NCBI RefSeq assembly: GCF_937616625.2
Contig: NC_065570.1
Span: forward strand, 3,916,001-3,980,000
Reading direction: 5' to 3'
DNA length: 64,000 nucleotides
DNA from: Mercurialis annua
Taxonomy: Eukaryota; Streptophyta; Magnoliopsida; Malpighiales; Euphorbiaceae
Position numbers and translations under genes: made by a program. Of the stretch, positions 1 through 9,533 are shown piece by piece (the first letter of the stretch is position 1; each line of letters begins with the position of its first letter). The notes beneath the pieces are model-generated. The model saw nothing but the letters and a program-made list of their open reading frames with translations. It made no database searches and was not told where the DNA came from.

Positions 1-748
1 TTTGATATAAGTGTTTTTGGTTTGTTCATGTTTATCAGAAGAGATGGGGGTTTGAGTGAAGGTACTGGGTAGGCTAGCGTAAAATGTCTTGAAAGAAGTG
101 CTTTTGAATTTTTATTGATTTTCGATTCGGCTAAACTGAATAGTTTTGTTATTGACATAATAATATCATAGGCAAGGATTATTTTTGGTGACGGTAAAAT
201 CGGATTGTGTGGGTTCCCGTTATCTTCAGTGAGAGGCTTGTATCTACTGGGATTTGTGAGGAAGAGCTTGTCCTATTCCAATCCAATCTTCTCCTATCTA
301 TAGTATCTAACTCTGTTTTTCTCTGCCTGTGACTCAATTTGTTTTTTTCACTTTTGAGATATGGCTTACATTGCTTCAAACTTCAACATATTCAGCTCAA
401 TCAAATTTTTTTACCACAATAGTCTTCAGGAGCATAACTTAACTGCATACTCAAATCGATACTGGTACTGAATAAAAATTATGCATATGAATTCGACTCT
501 AATACAGATAATATGATATACATTTTTAAAGAACAATTGAATCCATTATACGTTTCCTAACTGCAATAGACTGTTACATTATAACATAGTGATACTAACA
601 TTGTGATTTGTTTTAGATTAATTCTAAGTTGTGTCAGAAGTTTGGTTCAAGAATACTTTTACCGACCTCTTATTTTGCACTGTAATCTGTTGAAGTTACA
701 ACATACCAATAAAAAGCATTGGTCTCCTATTCTTTCATCACTAGCTAG
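1..748 (-). other. Upstream region of a DMP gene lying left of the window
   Basis: This stretch matches, base for base over long runs, the upstream region of the DMP gene at 2677-3300: base 1 corresponds to about 3325, and bases 484-740 continue the match at 9026-9290, on the far side of the copia insertion. In that paralogue the start codon lies about 24 bp left of base 3325. A further minus-strand DMP copy should therefore start just outside the left edge. A short open frame here (179-379) has no family features and I do not call it a gene. Confidence 0.75.
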
Positions 749-1482
749 AGATAGGTATTAAGGAACACATCAATGTCCTGCAAAAAAAAGATCAAAAAGA
801 ATATCAATAGAGGTTTCGGATGTTAACTCCAACGATCAAATATTTGATAAAAAAAAAGTAAGAAAACAGGAAGAAGAGAATAATATATAGCTTGAGAATG
901 AAGATAATTTGTCTATGATTTGTCTAGAACGTGGTCGTACACGAGGCCATATGATTAATTAATACTGATTTTGTTCACCAATATCCATATGCTAATATTA
1001 TAGTGTTCTTTCATATTATACCTAAAAAGAATTATATATATGTACGTATGTCGGTATGAAAACAACTATTTTTAAATAGATGTTTATTATTCAAGTTCTC
1101 TTTCTCGAGTTTATGCATCTCTTGCTCGAATTTTGGAGTTGCTCATTTGAGTTTGGATGTTGCTCGAGCACTTATATCATTTTGATGTTGCGCGGTTCAA
1201 ATTAATTATGTTAGATTTGATGGAATTTAAAGAATGCTACCATATTCCTAAATGCATTGATTAACATCTTATTAGAAAAAGCAAACGCTGCCTAAAAGGA
1301 GAATTCTCGTTTGGGGTGGAGATCCAAGCACATGAAATGGAAGTTGGCCTATGCTTTTCATTCATCACTAACATGTAACTAAAGTGATAAGTCCTAAATT
1401 TAATTTGCATTTCATAATTACCAAATCAAAATCTCTTAATTTAATTGGATTTCCCTAACTAGATTTAAATATTTGATCATCA
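749..1482. repeat. Dispersed 0.75-kb repeat, copy A
   Basis: The stretch from AGGTATTAAGGAACACATCA to ATTTGATCATCAA recurs at 26326-27080 in the same orientation, with many substitutions and small indels. No terminal repeats, coding frame or target duplication are visible, so the element class is unknown. It interrupts the alignment between this DMP unit and the next one at the words CATCACTAGCT, which suggests that it inserted into the unit or was part of an older duplication. Confidence 0.7.
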
Positions 1483-2676
1483 ATTATTCTCCATTTTCAT
1501 TTTAATTGACGTTTTTAGGTAGAAAAATTTCTTTCGAATTATTTGATGTTTTACATTTATCAATGCATATAAGTTTTTTCTTTTTTTCCATTGCCTCTAT
1601 TTATCATACACTATTTTTAAAATGAACTAAATTAATGATTGACCAGGTCACTACGAATAACTTTGATGATTCATGGTTAATATAACTGTCATCTTTTTTC
1701 TTACAGTATGCATTGCAAGCTATGCAAATTCCAGTAACACACTAATATTTATATTAGGTAATTCATAATTTTACTATTTAGAGAAAACTAATTTCAGATT
1801 TGATAAAAAGTTCAATCACTAATGAATCTACATATTTTGCAGAGTTTTGGTCAGTTGCCATTGGAAATTATCAAACCGGCGTTGGTCTCATATCCTTTCA
1901 TCACTAGCTCTCTACGTGTTTGATTAAATGCTCAACAGAAAGGATACCATGAAAACTCTCTTTAAATGATCGAAAAAGATCACACATATTAGCAAACATG
2001 TTACAAAGGTACGCGGATTAAGTTGTTGGGTAGCTCAAATCTAACATGTTACAGACGCTTATATATGCTATACCCTGTAGCTTTTTGTTTATATTTCATT
2101 CGATTACATATTCCTCTGGTTTTGCATGCATTGAATACTAAAAAATAAATTATATTAAAATCTTCGGTAAACAGTGAATCTAATTTTAAAATTCTTAACC
2201 ATTTTATTATGTTTCATAGGAGTGTCAAAATGGATTGTTGACACGCGGACACGATTCGTCTAACACGGAAAAGTAATGGGTTGGTTCTGAGGTTGAACGT
2301 GTTTGTGTTATAAACGGGTCAATGACACAGCTTATAACGTCTCGTGACCAGGTTGACATGCGGATATTTTATCATTGTTATAAATGTTGTAAATTTTCAA
2401 ATTAGTTTCTAACATTAATTAATATCGAGCAACAAACATTATGACAACAATAATCATAAATGATTTTTCATATGAAACGCCTTGTGAAGAAAAAATTCTT
2501 ACATGAACTCGGTTGATTGTGTAGGTTCGTAATGGCATGTGTCATGTGACACATCTAATGGATGGTTCACAGTTCTACTTGATGAATTAGGTTCATGCAA
2601 GTATTTCTCCTTGTAAGGAACAAAACAACAAGAAAAGACATAACGAGTTGACTGCTTCAAAAAACTTTAATTAGTG
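1483..2676. other. Degenerate spacer of the DMP/PPR tandem unit
   Basis: No gene is present. Bases 1690-1870 match 12310-12490, which lies upstream of the PPR remnant. Bases 1880-2130 match 9260-9330 and 9480-9610, and 13339-13450 in part. Bases 2155-2640 match 9860-10560. The PPR coding part that should lie between these blocks is missing here. Bases 2215-2400 are rich in words such as AACACGG and ATAAACGGGTC, also seen in the hAT MITE at 16582-17150, so an old MITE fragment is likely. Confidence 0.6.
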
Positions 2677-3300
2677 TCAACAAGCAGAGAGAGGGAAGCC
2701 AATTCCATGGCGCGTTGTAGGGAACACAAGAAACAACATACTACTTATCATACCAATACCAACCGGCAACTTCGTAAAAATCTCTCGTTTCTCAGCTGTC
2801 GGTGTCGGACAGAAGCAATTCATCGTATTCTGATCAAACAGTACGAGAGCAGCAAATACAAGTGCTGACATAATTGCATGCATGAAATCTATAAACCTTA
2901 GCTTGTAGTATGCAGCAAGTTCAGGTGGAAGAGTTGCTGATGCGTCAATAACCCATAATCCATTAATTGTAGCTAACCCGTAACATACTTTGCCTTTCTT
3001 GTCCCGAAAGCTATCCGTAAAATTCGACAGCAAACATGAAAGTCCACAGATAGTTACTAACCCAGCTGTCATGATCCTGCTAACTGAGTCACATTTGCCT
3101 TGATTTGAGAAAATGGGTGCTAGAAGCTGGTAAGCAAGAACTGTTCCAGTAGGTAAATTATTGGCCAAATGGGCTGTGCTTAAAAACGTCTGACTAATAG
3201 CTTTATGTACCTGAGTTTTGTTCTCCTCTGTGTCAGGAAGAGGCACATTTTGCAGGAGAGGCAGACATTCACTTTTATTTTCAACTGATCTAATCTCCAT
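2677..3300 (-). CDS. DUF679/DMP-family membrane protein, tandem copy 2
   Basis: A single-exon gene of 207 residues. The DUF679 (DMP) family are small plant proteins with four membrane segments in ER, vacuolar or plasma membranes, linked to membrane remodelling, senescence and, for the DMP8/9 group, gamete fusion. Visible family marks are LLPTGT-like (here NLPTGTVLAYQ) near residue 46, a CGLSC then FTDSFRD stretch in the second membrane segment, YKLRFIDFMHA before the third, and a C-terminal FPTTRHGIGFPL. I start at the ATG at 3298-3300 (MEIRS). The frame stays open upstream for about 39 codons but has only a TTG at 3415-3417. Residues 1-30 are a charged cytosolic tail with a dileucine (PLLQ). 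The two paralogues at 10585 and 13830 are about as long and clearly homologous. A copia element sits 548 bp upstream. It looks intact. The subgroup is not assigned. Confidence 0.87.
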   Translation of the reverse strand: MEIRSVENKSECLPLLQNVPLPDTEENKTQVHKAISQTFLSTAHLANNLPTGTVLAYQLLAPIFSNQGKCDSVSRIMTAGLVTICGLSCLLSNFTDSFRDKKGKVCYGLATINGLWVIDASATLPPELAAYYKLRFIDFMHAIMSALVFAALVLFDQNTMNCFCPTPTAEKREIFTKLPVGIGMISSMLFLVFPTTRHGIGFPLSAC

Positions 3301-3848
3301 TAGGTGCGAACTTTCTCTTATCTTTTTGAAATAAGTGTTTTTGGTTTGTTCATGTTTATCAGAAGAGATGGGGGTTTGAGTGAAGGTACTGGGTAGGCTA
3401 GCGTAAAATGTCTTCAAATAAGTGTTTTTGAATTTTTATTGATTTTCGATTTGGCTAAAACGAATTTAGTTATGTTATTGACATAATAATATCATAGGCA
3501 AGGATTATTTTTGGTGACGGTAAAATCGGATTGCGTGGGTCCCCTTATCTTCAGTGAGAGGCTTGTATCTACTGTTTGGATTTGTGAGGAAGAGCTTGTC
3601 CTATTCCGATCCAATCTTCTCCTTCTGTTTACCATTCCTTTTTCTCTTATCTACAGTATCTAAACTTTCTGTTTTTCGCTGCCTGTGACTCTATTGATTT
3701 TTTTCATTTTTGTGATGTGGCTTATATTGCTTCAAAATTCAACATATTCAACTCAATCAATTTTTTTTATCACTTAGTAGACTTCAGGAGCATAACCTAA
3801 CTCCATATTCAAGTCAATACTGATACTGAATAAAAATTATGCGTATGA
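3301..3848 (-). promoter_or_regulatory. Proximal upstream region of DMP copy 2, cut by copia element 1
   Basis: This is the region 5' of the DMP gene. It is colinear with 1-483 and with 11227-11715 upstream of the other copies, so it is an ancestral part of the unit. The first 117 bp upstream of the ATG remain open in frame (see findings). I see no clear TATA box that I would defend. The region ends at 3848, where the 5-bp target duplication TATGA (3844-3848) and the copia LTR begin, so more distal promoter elements have been moved about 5.2 kb away. Confidence 0.5.
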
Positions 3849-4176
3849 TAATGCAGCTACTGCAATTTCAGTTGCTGACCTGGATAATAGCACATCAGCT
3901 CACACACTTGCTGCATGTTCATCTCAGATTCAACACACACCTGCTGCATGTTGCTTACTCAACAAGCCAGCTCATGAGGAACGGTTATTCTGTTAGAGTG
4001 GTTATTTTCTGGTGTTTTTGATTGTAGAATAGCAGCAGCTTAAGTCTATGGTTCTATAAATAGACCAAGCTGAAAACAGAGTCTGTATTCACAATTTTAT
4101 AATTAATAAAGCTTTGTTTTCTCTCTTTATTGTTTCTTCTTCTTGTTCCAGAAATTGGCAGTTACCAATTTCTTCA
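3849..4176 (+). repeat. 5' LTR of copia element 1
   Basis: The LTR starts TAATGCAG and ends TTCTTCA, so the termini are TA...CA rather than TG...CA. A TATA box (TATAAATA, 4055-4062) and a polyadenylation-like AATAAA (4105-4110) are in the expected order for an R-U5 promoter. Confidence 0.95.
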
Positions 4177-4188
4177 TGGTATCAGAGC
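4177..4188 (+). promoter_or_regulatory. Primer-binding site, copia element 1
   Basis: TGGTATCAGAGC directly abuts the 5' LTR. It is complementary to the 3' end of initiator tRNA-Met, the usual primer of plant copia elements. Confidence 0.93.
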
Positions 4189-4249
4189 TTTTCTGATCCA
4201 ATCTCTGAGTTTTATAATCAAGCTTTTGAGAAACAATCAAAGTCTATCA

Positions 4250-7200
4250 ATGGCGAATCACTTCTCGAGACCAGAAGAGTCTCTGTCCAGTCCATATTTT
4301 GTTCATCCTGGTGAGAATCCCTCGCTTAATCTTGTTACAAAGGTTTTGAATGATAGCAATTACAATACCTGGTATAAAGCAATGCGTATGTCTCTGATTT
4401 CTAAGAATAAATACAAGTTTGTTAATGGTTCTATAATCATGCCTGATAGAGATGATGATGTTTATGATGCTTGGGAAAGGTGTAATACCTTAGTAATGTC
4501 ATGGTTGTATAGGGCTGTATCTCCTACAATTGCAGACAGTATATCAAATTTTGATACTGCACTTGAGATTTGGTTAGATTTGAAACAGAGGTTTTCTCAA
4601 GGAGATGCCTGTAGAATGGGAGATATTCAGGAAGAGATATATGCAATGAAACAGAATAATATGTCTATAACAGAGTATTTTACTCATTTGAAGTCATTAT
4701 GGGAAGAATTACTTAGCATTAGGGCTCTACCTACATGCTCTTGTGTTCCAAAGTGTTCTTGTGGTCTGCTAGATGCTATTAAGAAACATGAATCAGGAGA
4801 TAGAGTGATCAAGTTTCTAAAAGGGTTAAATGAAAATTTTAACACTGTCAAAACTCAGATTTTTATGATGGAACCTCTTCCACATATCAATAAGGTGTTT
4901 TCGATAGTCATTCAGCATGAAAGACAAATGTTAGGAGAAAGTAGTAAAGCAATTGCAGAATCCAGTGTTTTTATGGCAAAAGGAGAGAATGATGACTCTT
5001 CTGAGGCAGGAGATTATGAAACAAAGGTTTGTTATGCTAGAGGGAGAGGAATGAATCAATTCAGAGGTTTTAGAGGAAGAGGCAGCTACTCTAATTCATG
5101 GAATAACAAACAGAAAATGTGCACTTACTGTGGAAAAGATGGACACACAGTTGACATTTGCTTCAAGAAGCATGGTTATCCACCAGGATACTTCTCAAGA
5201 TTCAAGGAAGAAGGAAAAGCAGAAAGCTCTTATGGAAAAGCAGAAAGTTCTTATGCTAATCAAGTGCAAACTGATAATTTTGCTATGCAGAATTATAACT
5301 CCAGTCCAAGTGGAGTTAATGAAAGACAGTTGAACAATGGAGATAATAATTCTAAAGTTTTCACTTTTACACCTGAAGAGTATGGCAGAATTATGTCCTT
5401 AATACACAATACTACTTCAAAGCAGACTGAGGCAATTCATGCTAATTCACTGGTTTCTAATTTTACAGCAGCAAAAGATGAAAAAGGTACTATTCATTCT
5501 TGTTATTTCAGTGCTACAAGATATAGAGACACCTGGATTATGGACACAGGTGCCACAGATCATATTCTTTGCAATTATGATTTCTTTCAAGATTGTTTAC
5601 CTGTGAATAATGTCAGTGTTAAGTTACCTACTGGACAACACATACCAGTAACTCATATAGGGACTGTGAAATTGAACAATGGTTTGATCTTAAAGGATGT
5701 TTTACATGTACCATCTTTTGACTTCAATTTGATATCAGCTAGTAAGCTGACAGTGGACAAGACAATTTGCTTAATATTGCATTATGAAACTTGTTACATA
5801 CAGGATATCCTCAATTGGAGGATGATTGGTACAGCTGATAAAAGAGAAGGTTTATATCACTTGTCAGCAGAAGTTTCAAATCTCAAGAGGTGTAATGCAG
5901 CTACTTCTAATCAAAGTAAAAGTTCAGATTCAGCTAAGCTTTGGCATCTTCGTTTGGGGCATTTGTCAAATACCAGATTGAAGTTGCTACAGAAGCTGGA
6001 TCCAGCAATCATTTCAGATTTTAATAATGTCTGTGATATTTGCCATCTGGCAAAACAAAAGAAATTGTCCTTTCCAGTTAGTTACTCTACTGTCAAGAGT
6101 ACTTTTGATTTGATTCACATTGATATTTGGGGACCTATGTCAACTCCATCTATTCAAGGATATAGATACTTCCTTACAATTGTTGATGACAATTCCAGAT
6201 TTACATGGATTTTTCTAATGAAAAATAAGAGTGAAGCAAGAACACATTTACAGCATTTCTTTCAATATGTTTCTACTCAATTCTCCAAAACCATCAAGGT
6301 AGTTCGTTCTGACAATGGACTAGAATTTGATTTTCCAGAGTTCTATCTTAAACATGGTACTCTACATCAGACCAGCTGTGCATACACTCCACAGCAAAAT
6401 GGGACAGTTGAAAGAAAGCACCAGCATATACTCAATATTGCCAGAGCTCTCAGGTTTCAATCTTCACTACCTTTACATTTCTGGTCTTTCTGTGTTATGC
6501 AAGCTGTTTTTCTAATCAACAGAACACCATCTCCCATTATCCATAATAAAACACCTTTCCAACTGCTTCATGATATTAAACCATCTTTTTCAGAGATCAA
6601 AGTATTTGGCTGCTTAGCCTTTGCTAGCACAAATGCAGTGCATAGACATAAATTTGATGAGAGAGCCATCAAATGTCTATTTTTAGGATTTCCTAATAAC
6701 ACCAAAGGCTATATACTTTATGATCTTCTCACCCACAAAATCCTCATTTCTAGACATGTCATATTCTATGAACATGTTTTTCCATATTCCAAAACCAAAG
6801 AATCACTTCCTGCTAACACCATTAGTGATTCTTCATTTTTTGATTACCAACTTCCCATCAGCTCACACACTTCACCATCATCCAGCCCTTCCCTATCACC
6901 CACTAATCCTTGGAATTCTCCACCTTTGTCATCCAGTCATTCTCACAGACCCATTTTTCAGTCTGTTGATTTTCCAGAACTTAGAAGATCAACAAGACAC
7001 ACCTCTCTACCATCCCACTTAAAGAATTTTGCTTACTCTCTACCACCTTCTCTTGACAAACCATTAACCACTCCCCATCACATCTCTACTGTTCTTTCTT
7101 ACCATAACATATCCCCATCTCATAAACATTTTTCCATGGCCATAACACAACTTTCTGAACCAAAAACATATCATGAAGCAGTCAAACACCTTTGTTGGCA

Positions 7201-8845
7201 AGAAGCTATGTCTTCTGAAATTAAAGCTTTAGAGCTTAATAACACTTGGATATTGACTGATCTTCCAAGCAGTAAAAATGCCATAGGGTGTAAATGGGTA
7301 TACAAAGTAAAATACAGGTCTGATGGCTCAGTGGAAAGGTATAAGGCTAGGTTGGTAGCCAAAGGTTATACACAGACAGAAGGGGTTGATTTCATGGACA
7401 CATTTTCTCCTGTGGCCAAAATTACTACCATTAGAGTGCTGTTAGCTCTTGCTGCTAAGAATAACTGGCACTTACATCAGTTAGACATAAATAATGCCTT
7501 TCTTCATGGAGATCTGGATGAAGAAGTCTATATGAAATTACCTCCTGGTTTCATTGGCACTACTGGTAAAGTCTGTAAATTGCAGAAATCATTGTATGGC
7601 CTCAAACAAGCCAGTAGGCAATGGAATTCCAAGCTCACTGCTGCTTTACTTCAGCAAGGCTTCCATTCAGCAGACTCTGATCCATCTCTGCTAATCAAGA
7701 GTACAGGTTCAACCTTTATAGCATTATTGATCTACGTGGATGATGTTATTTTGGCTAGCAACTCTCTATCAGAGATCACAGCTATTAAAAAGTATCTTCA
7801 TCATACATTCAGCATCAAAGACTTGGGTCAACTAAAGTATTTCTTAGGCTTTGAAGTAGCCAGATCAGCTGCAGGAATTAATCTGTCACAAAAGAAATAC
7901 ACTCTTGATTTACTTCAGGATACAGGTTTTCTGGATGCCAAACCTGCCATGACTCCAATGGTTGTCTCTCATAAATTGTTCAAGGATGACTCTGCCTTGT
8001 TATCTGACAACACTGCCTATAGAAAACTCATTGGCAAGTTGCTCTATCTTTGCAACACTAGACCAGACTTATCATTTGTTATTCAGCAACTTTCACAGTT
8101 CCTGGATTGTCCAACAACAAATCACATGCAGGCTGCACACAGAGTACTCAGATACTTAAAAAAGTCTCCTGGTCAAGGTATTTTTTATAGCAGCAAACCA
8201 GACATGAAGATCACTGCCTTCTCAGATGCTGACTGGGCAGCATGTTCAGATTCCAGGAAATCAGTTTCAGGCTATTGTGTGTTAATTGGTGAATCACTAG
8301 TCTCTTGGAAATCTAAAAAGCAGTCCACAGTGTCCAGGTCTAGCTCAGAAGCTGAGTACAGGGCTCTGGCATCCTTATCATGTGAGTTACAGTGGCTCAC
8401 TTATTTGCTCCATGATTTACAGCAAGCTTTCTCCTTACCTATATCACTCTACTGTGATAACAATTCTGCCATCCAACTTGCTAAGAACCCTGTGTTCCAT
8501 GAGAGAACAAAACATATAGAGATAGACTGTCATGTTGTCAGAGAAAAACTACAGTCTAAACTCATTCATCTTCTGCCGGTCTCTAGCTCAGATCAGTTAG
8601 CTGATTGCTTTACAAAACCCTTAGCTCCCACTGCCTTCAATTTATCCTTTTCCAAGCTTGGCATTTCTGACATTTATGCTTCAAGCTTGAGGGGGGGTAA
8701 TGCAGCTACTGCAATTTCAGTTGCTGACCTGGATAATAGCACATCAGCTCACACACTTGCTGCATGTTCATCTCAGATTCAACACACACCTGCTGCATGT
8801 TGCTTACTCAACAAGCCAGCTCATGAGGAACGGTTATTCTGTTAG
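4250..8845 (+). CDS. Copia gag-pol polyprotein, element 1
   Basis: A single frame of 1,531 residues from the ATG at 4250; the frame is open from 4130, but the upstream codons lie in the LTR and leader. Domains in order: copia-type gag with HPGENPS near the N-terminus; CCHC zinc knuckle from C291 (CX2CX4HX4C); aspartic protease DTGA at D432; integrase HHCC finger near residue 565, then core D625, D688, E721; reverse transcriptase with YVDD at Y1162; RNase H with DADW at D1326 and the SSSEAEYRAL stretch. It makes the capsid-like coat and all enzymes for replication through virus-like particles. Oddity: compared with elements 2 and 3, one extra base near 8685 puts the usual TGA out of frame, so the protein reads through the polypurine tract and about 48 codons of the 3' LTR, ending at TAG 8843-8845. 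Confidence 0.95.
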   Translation: MANHFSRPEESLSSPYFVHPGENPSLNLVTKVLNDSNYNTWYKAMRMSLISKNKYKFVNGSIIMPDRDDDVYDAWERCNTLVMSWLYRAVSPTIADSISNFDTALEIWLDLKQRFSQGDACRMGDIQEEIYAMKQNNMSITEYFTHLKSLWEELLSIRALPTCSCVPKCSCGLLDAIKKHESGDRVIKFLKGLNENFNTVKTQIFMMEPLPHINKVFSIVIQHERQMLGESSKAIAESSVFMAKGENDDSSEAGDYETKVCYARGRGMNQFRGFRGRGSYSNSWNNKQKMCTYCGKDGHTVDICFKKHGYPPGYFSRFKEEGKAESSYGKAESSYANQVQTDNFAMQNYNSSPSGVNERQLNNGDNNSKVFTFTPEEYGRIMSLIHNTTSKQTEAIHANSLVSNFTAAKDEKGTIHSCYFSATRYRDTWIMDTGATDHILCNYDFFQDCLPVNNVSVKLPTGQHIPVTHIGTVKLNNGLILKDVLHVPSFDFNLISASKLTVDKTICLILHYETCYIQDILNWRMIGTADKREGLYHLSAEVSNLKRCNAATSNQSKSSDSAKLWHLRLGHLSNTRLKLLQKLDPAIISDFNNVCDICHLAKQKKLSFPVSYSTVKSTFDLIHIDIWGPMSTPSIQGYRYFLTIVDDNSRFTWIFLMKNKSEARTHLQHFFQYVSTQFSKTIKVVRSDNGLEFDFPEFYLKHGTLHQTSCAYTPQQNGTVERKHQHILNIARALRFQSSLPLHFWSFCVMQAVFLINRTPSPIIHNKTPFQLLHDIKPSFSEIKVFGCLAFASTNAVHRHKFDERAIKCLFLGFPNNTKGYILYDLLTHKILISRHVIFYEHVFPYSKTKESLPANTISDSSFFDYQLPISSHTSPSSSPSLSPTNPWNSPPLSSSHSHRPIFQSVDFPELRRSTRHTSLPSHLKNFAYSLPPSLDKPLTTPHHISTVLSYHNISPSHKHFSMAITQLSEPKTYHEAVKHLCWQEAMSSEIKALELNNTWILTDLPSSKNAIGCKWVYKVKYRSDGSVERYKARLVAKGYTQTEGVDFMDTFSPVAKITTIRVLLALAAKNNWHLHQLDINNAFLHGDLDEEVYMKLPPGFIGTTGKVCKLQKSLYGLKQASRQWNSKLTAALLQQGFHSADSDPSLLIKSTGSTFIALLIYVDDVILASNSLSEITAIKKYLHHTFSIKDLGQLKYFLGFEVARSAAGINLSQKKYTLDLLQDTGFLDAKPAMTPMVVSHKLFKDDSALLSDNTAYRKLIGKLLYLCNTRPDLSFVIQQLSQFLDCPTTNHMQAAHRVLRYLKKSPGQGIFYSSKPDMKITAFSDADWAACSDSRKSVSGYCVLIGESLVSWKSKKQSTVSRSSSEAEYRALASLSCELQWLTYLLHDLQQAFSLPISLYCDNNSAIQLAKNPVFHERTKHIEIDCHVVREKLQSKLIHLLPVSSSDQLADCFTKPLAPTAFNLSFSKLGISDIYASSLRGGNAATAISVADLDNSTSAHTLAACSSQIQHTPAACCLLNKPAHEERLFC

Positions 8846-9025
8846 AGTGGTTATTTTCTGGTGTTTTTGATTGTAGAATAGCAGCAGCTTAAGTCTATGG
8901 TTCTATAAATAGACCAAGCTGAAAACAGAGTCTGTATTCACAATTTTATAATTAATAAAGCTTTGTTTTCTCTCTTTATTGTTTCTTCTTCTTGTTCCAG
9001 AAATTGGCAGTTACCAATTTCTTCA
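8698..9025 (+). repeat. 3' LTR of copia element 1
   Basis: The same length as the 5' LTR (328 bp), with no difference found on reading both through. It is preceded by the polypurine run TTGAGGGGGGG. It carries the last part of the extended gag-pol frame up to 8845. Confidence 0.95.
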
Positions 9026-9371
9026 TATGAATTGAATTTAATGCAAATAACATGATTTACATTTTTAAAACTCAATTGTATCCATTATATGTTTCCTAAC
9101 TGCAATAGAATGTTACATTATAACATAGTGATATTAACATTGTGATTTGTTTTAGATTAATTCTAAGTTGTGTCAGAAGTTTGGTTCAAGAATACTGTTA
9201 CGGGCCTTTTATTTTGCACTGTAATCTGTTGAAGTTAATACATACCAATGAAAAACATTGGTCTCCTATTGTTTCATCACTAGCTCTCTACCTGTAGGAT
9301 ACCCATGAAAACTCTCTTTAAATGGTCGAAAAGATCACACATTCTCAAGTTCAGCAGCTGATATGAAAGAG
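9026..9371. other. Displaced distal upstream region of DMP copy 2
   Basis: It continues the unit interrupted by copia element 1. Bases 9026-9290 match 484-740, and 11716-11900 upstream of DMP copy 3. Bases 9290-9345 match 1895-1985. No gene is visible. Confidence 0.6.
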
Positions 9372-9533
9372 GACCTGCATAAAGCTGCTCGCATTCTTGA
9401 CGAGATGGTACTGGATGGTTGTATTCCTGACAAGCAAACATGGAGCGCAATGGTGTCTGGAATCTTGAATAGAAGAAAGGTGCGCGAATTATACGAGTTC
9501 TTTGTTATTAAGCTGTTGGGTAAGTCAATCTAA
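9372..9533 (+). pseudogene. PPR protein gene fragment (C-terminal end)
   Basis: An open stretch starting GDLHKA-like (here DLHKAARILDEMVLDG) gives the end of one pentatricopeptide repeat and the start of another (CIPDKQTWSAMVSGI), then RKVRELYEF and a TAA at 9531-9533. PPR proteins are RNA-binding helical-repeat proteins, mostly organellar. Only about 54 codons remain, with no start codon or upstream repeats, so this is a relic. The same end is found in the larger remnant at 12583-13343. Confidence 0.72.

Larger units (their letters stand above)
3849..9025 (+). mobile_element. Complete Ty1/copia retrotransposon 1 (very young)
   Basis: The element is 5,177 bp long. Its LTRs (3849-4176 and 8698-9025) are both 328 bp and look identical by eye. 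It is flanked by a perfect 5-bp target duplication, TATGA (3844-3848 and 9026-9030). It has a primer-binding site directly after the 5' LTR, one gag-pol frame, and a polypurine tract ending in seven G just before the 3' LTR. The paralogous uninserted sequence (ATGCATATGAATT...) is present near 481-492 and 11716-11729. Integrase before RT places it in Ty1/copia; the lineage is not assigned. Confidence 0.97.

Noticed and set aside
179..379. 66-codon open frame on the minus strand
   Set aside because: It lies in the upstream region of a DMP copy, is not preserved in the paralogous upstream regions and has no domain.
2674..2868. Open frame antisense to DMP copy 2
   Set aside because: Shadow of the real gene; a similar antisense frame over copy 3 (10513-10794) follows from the homology.
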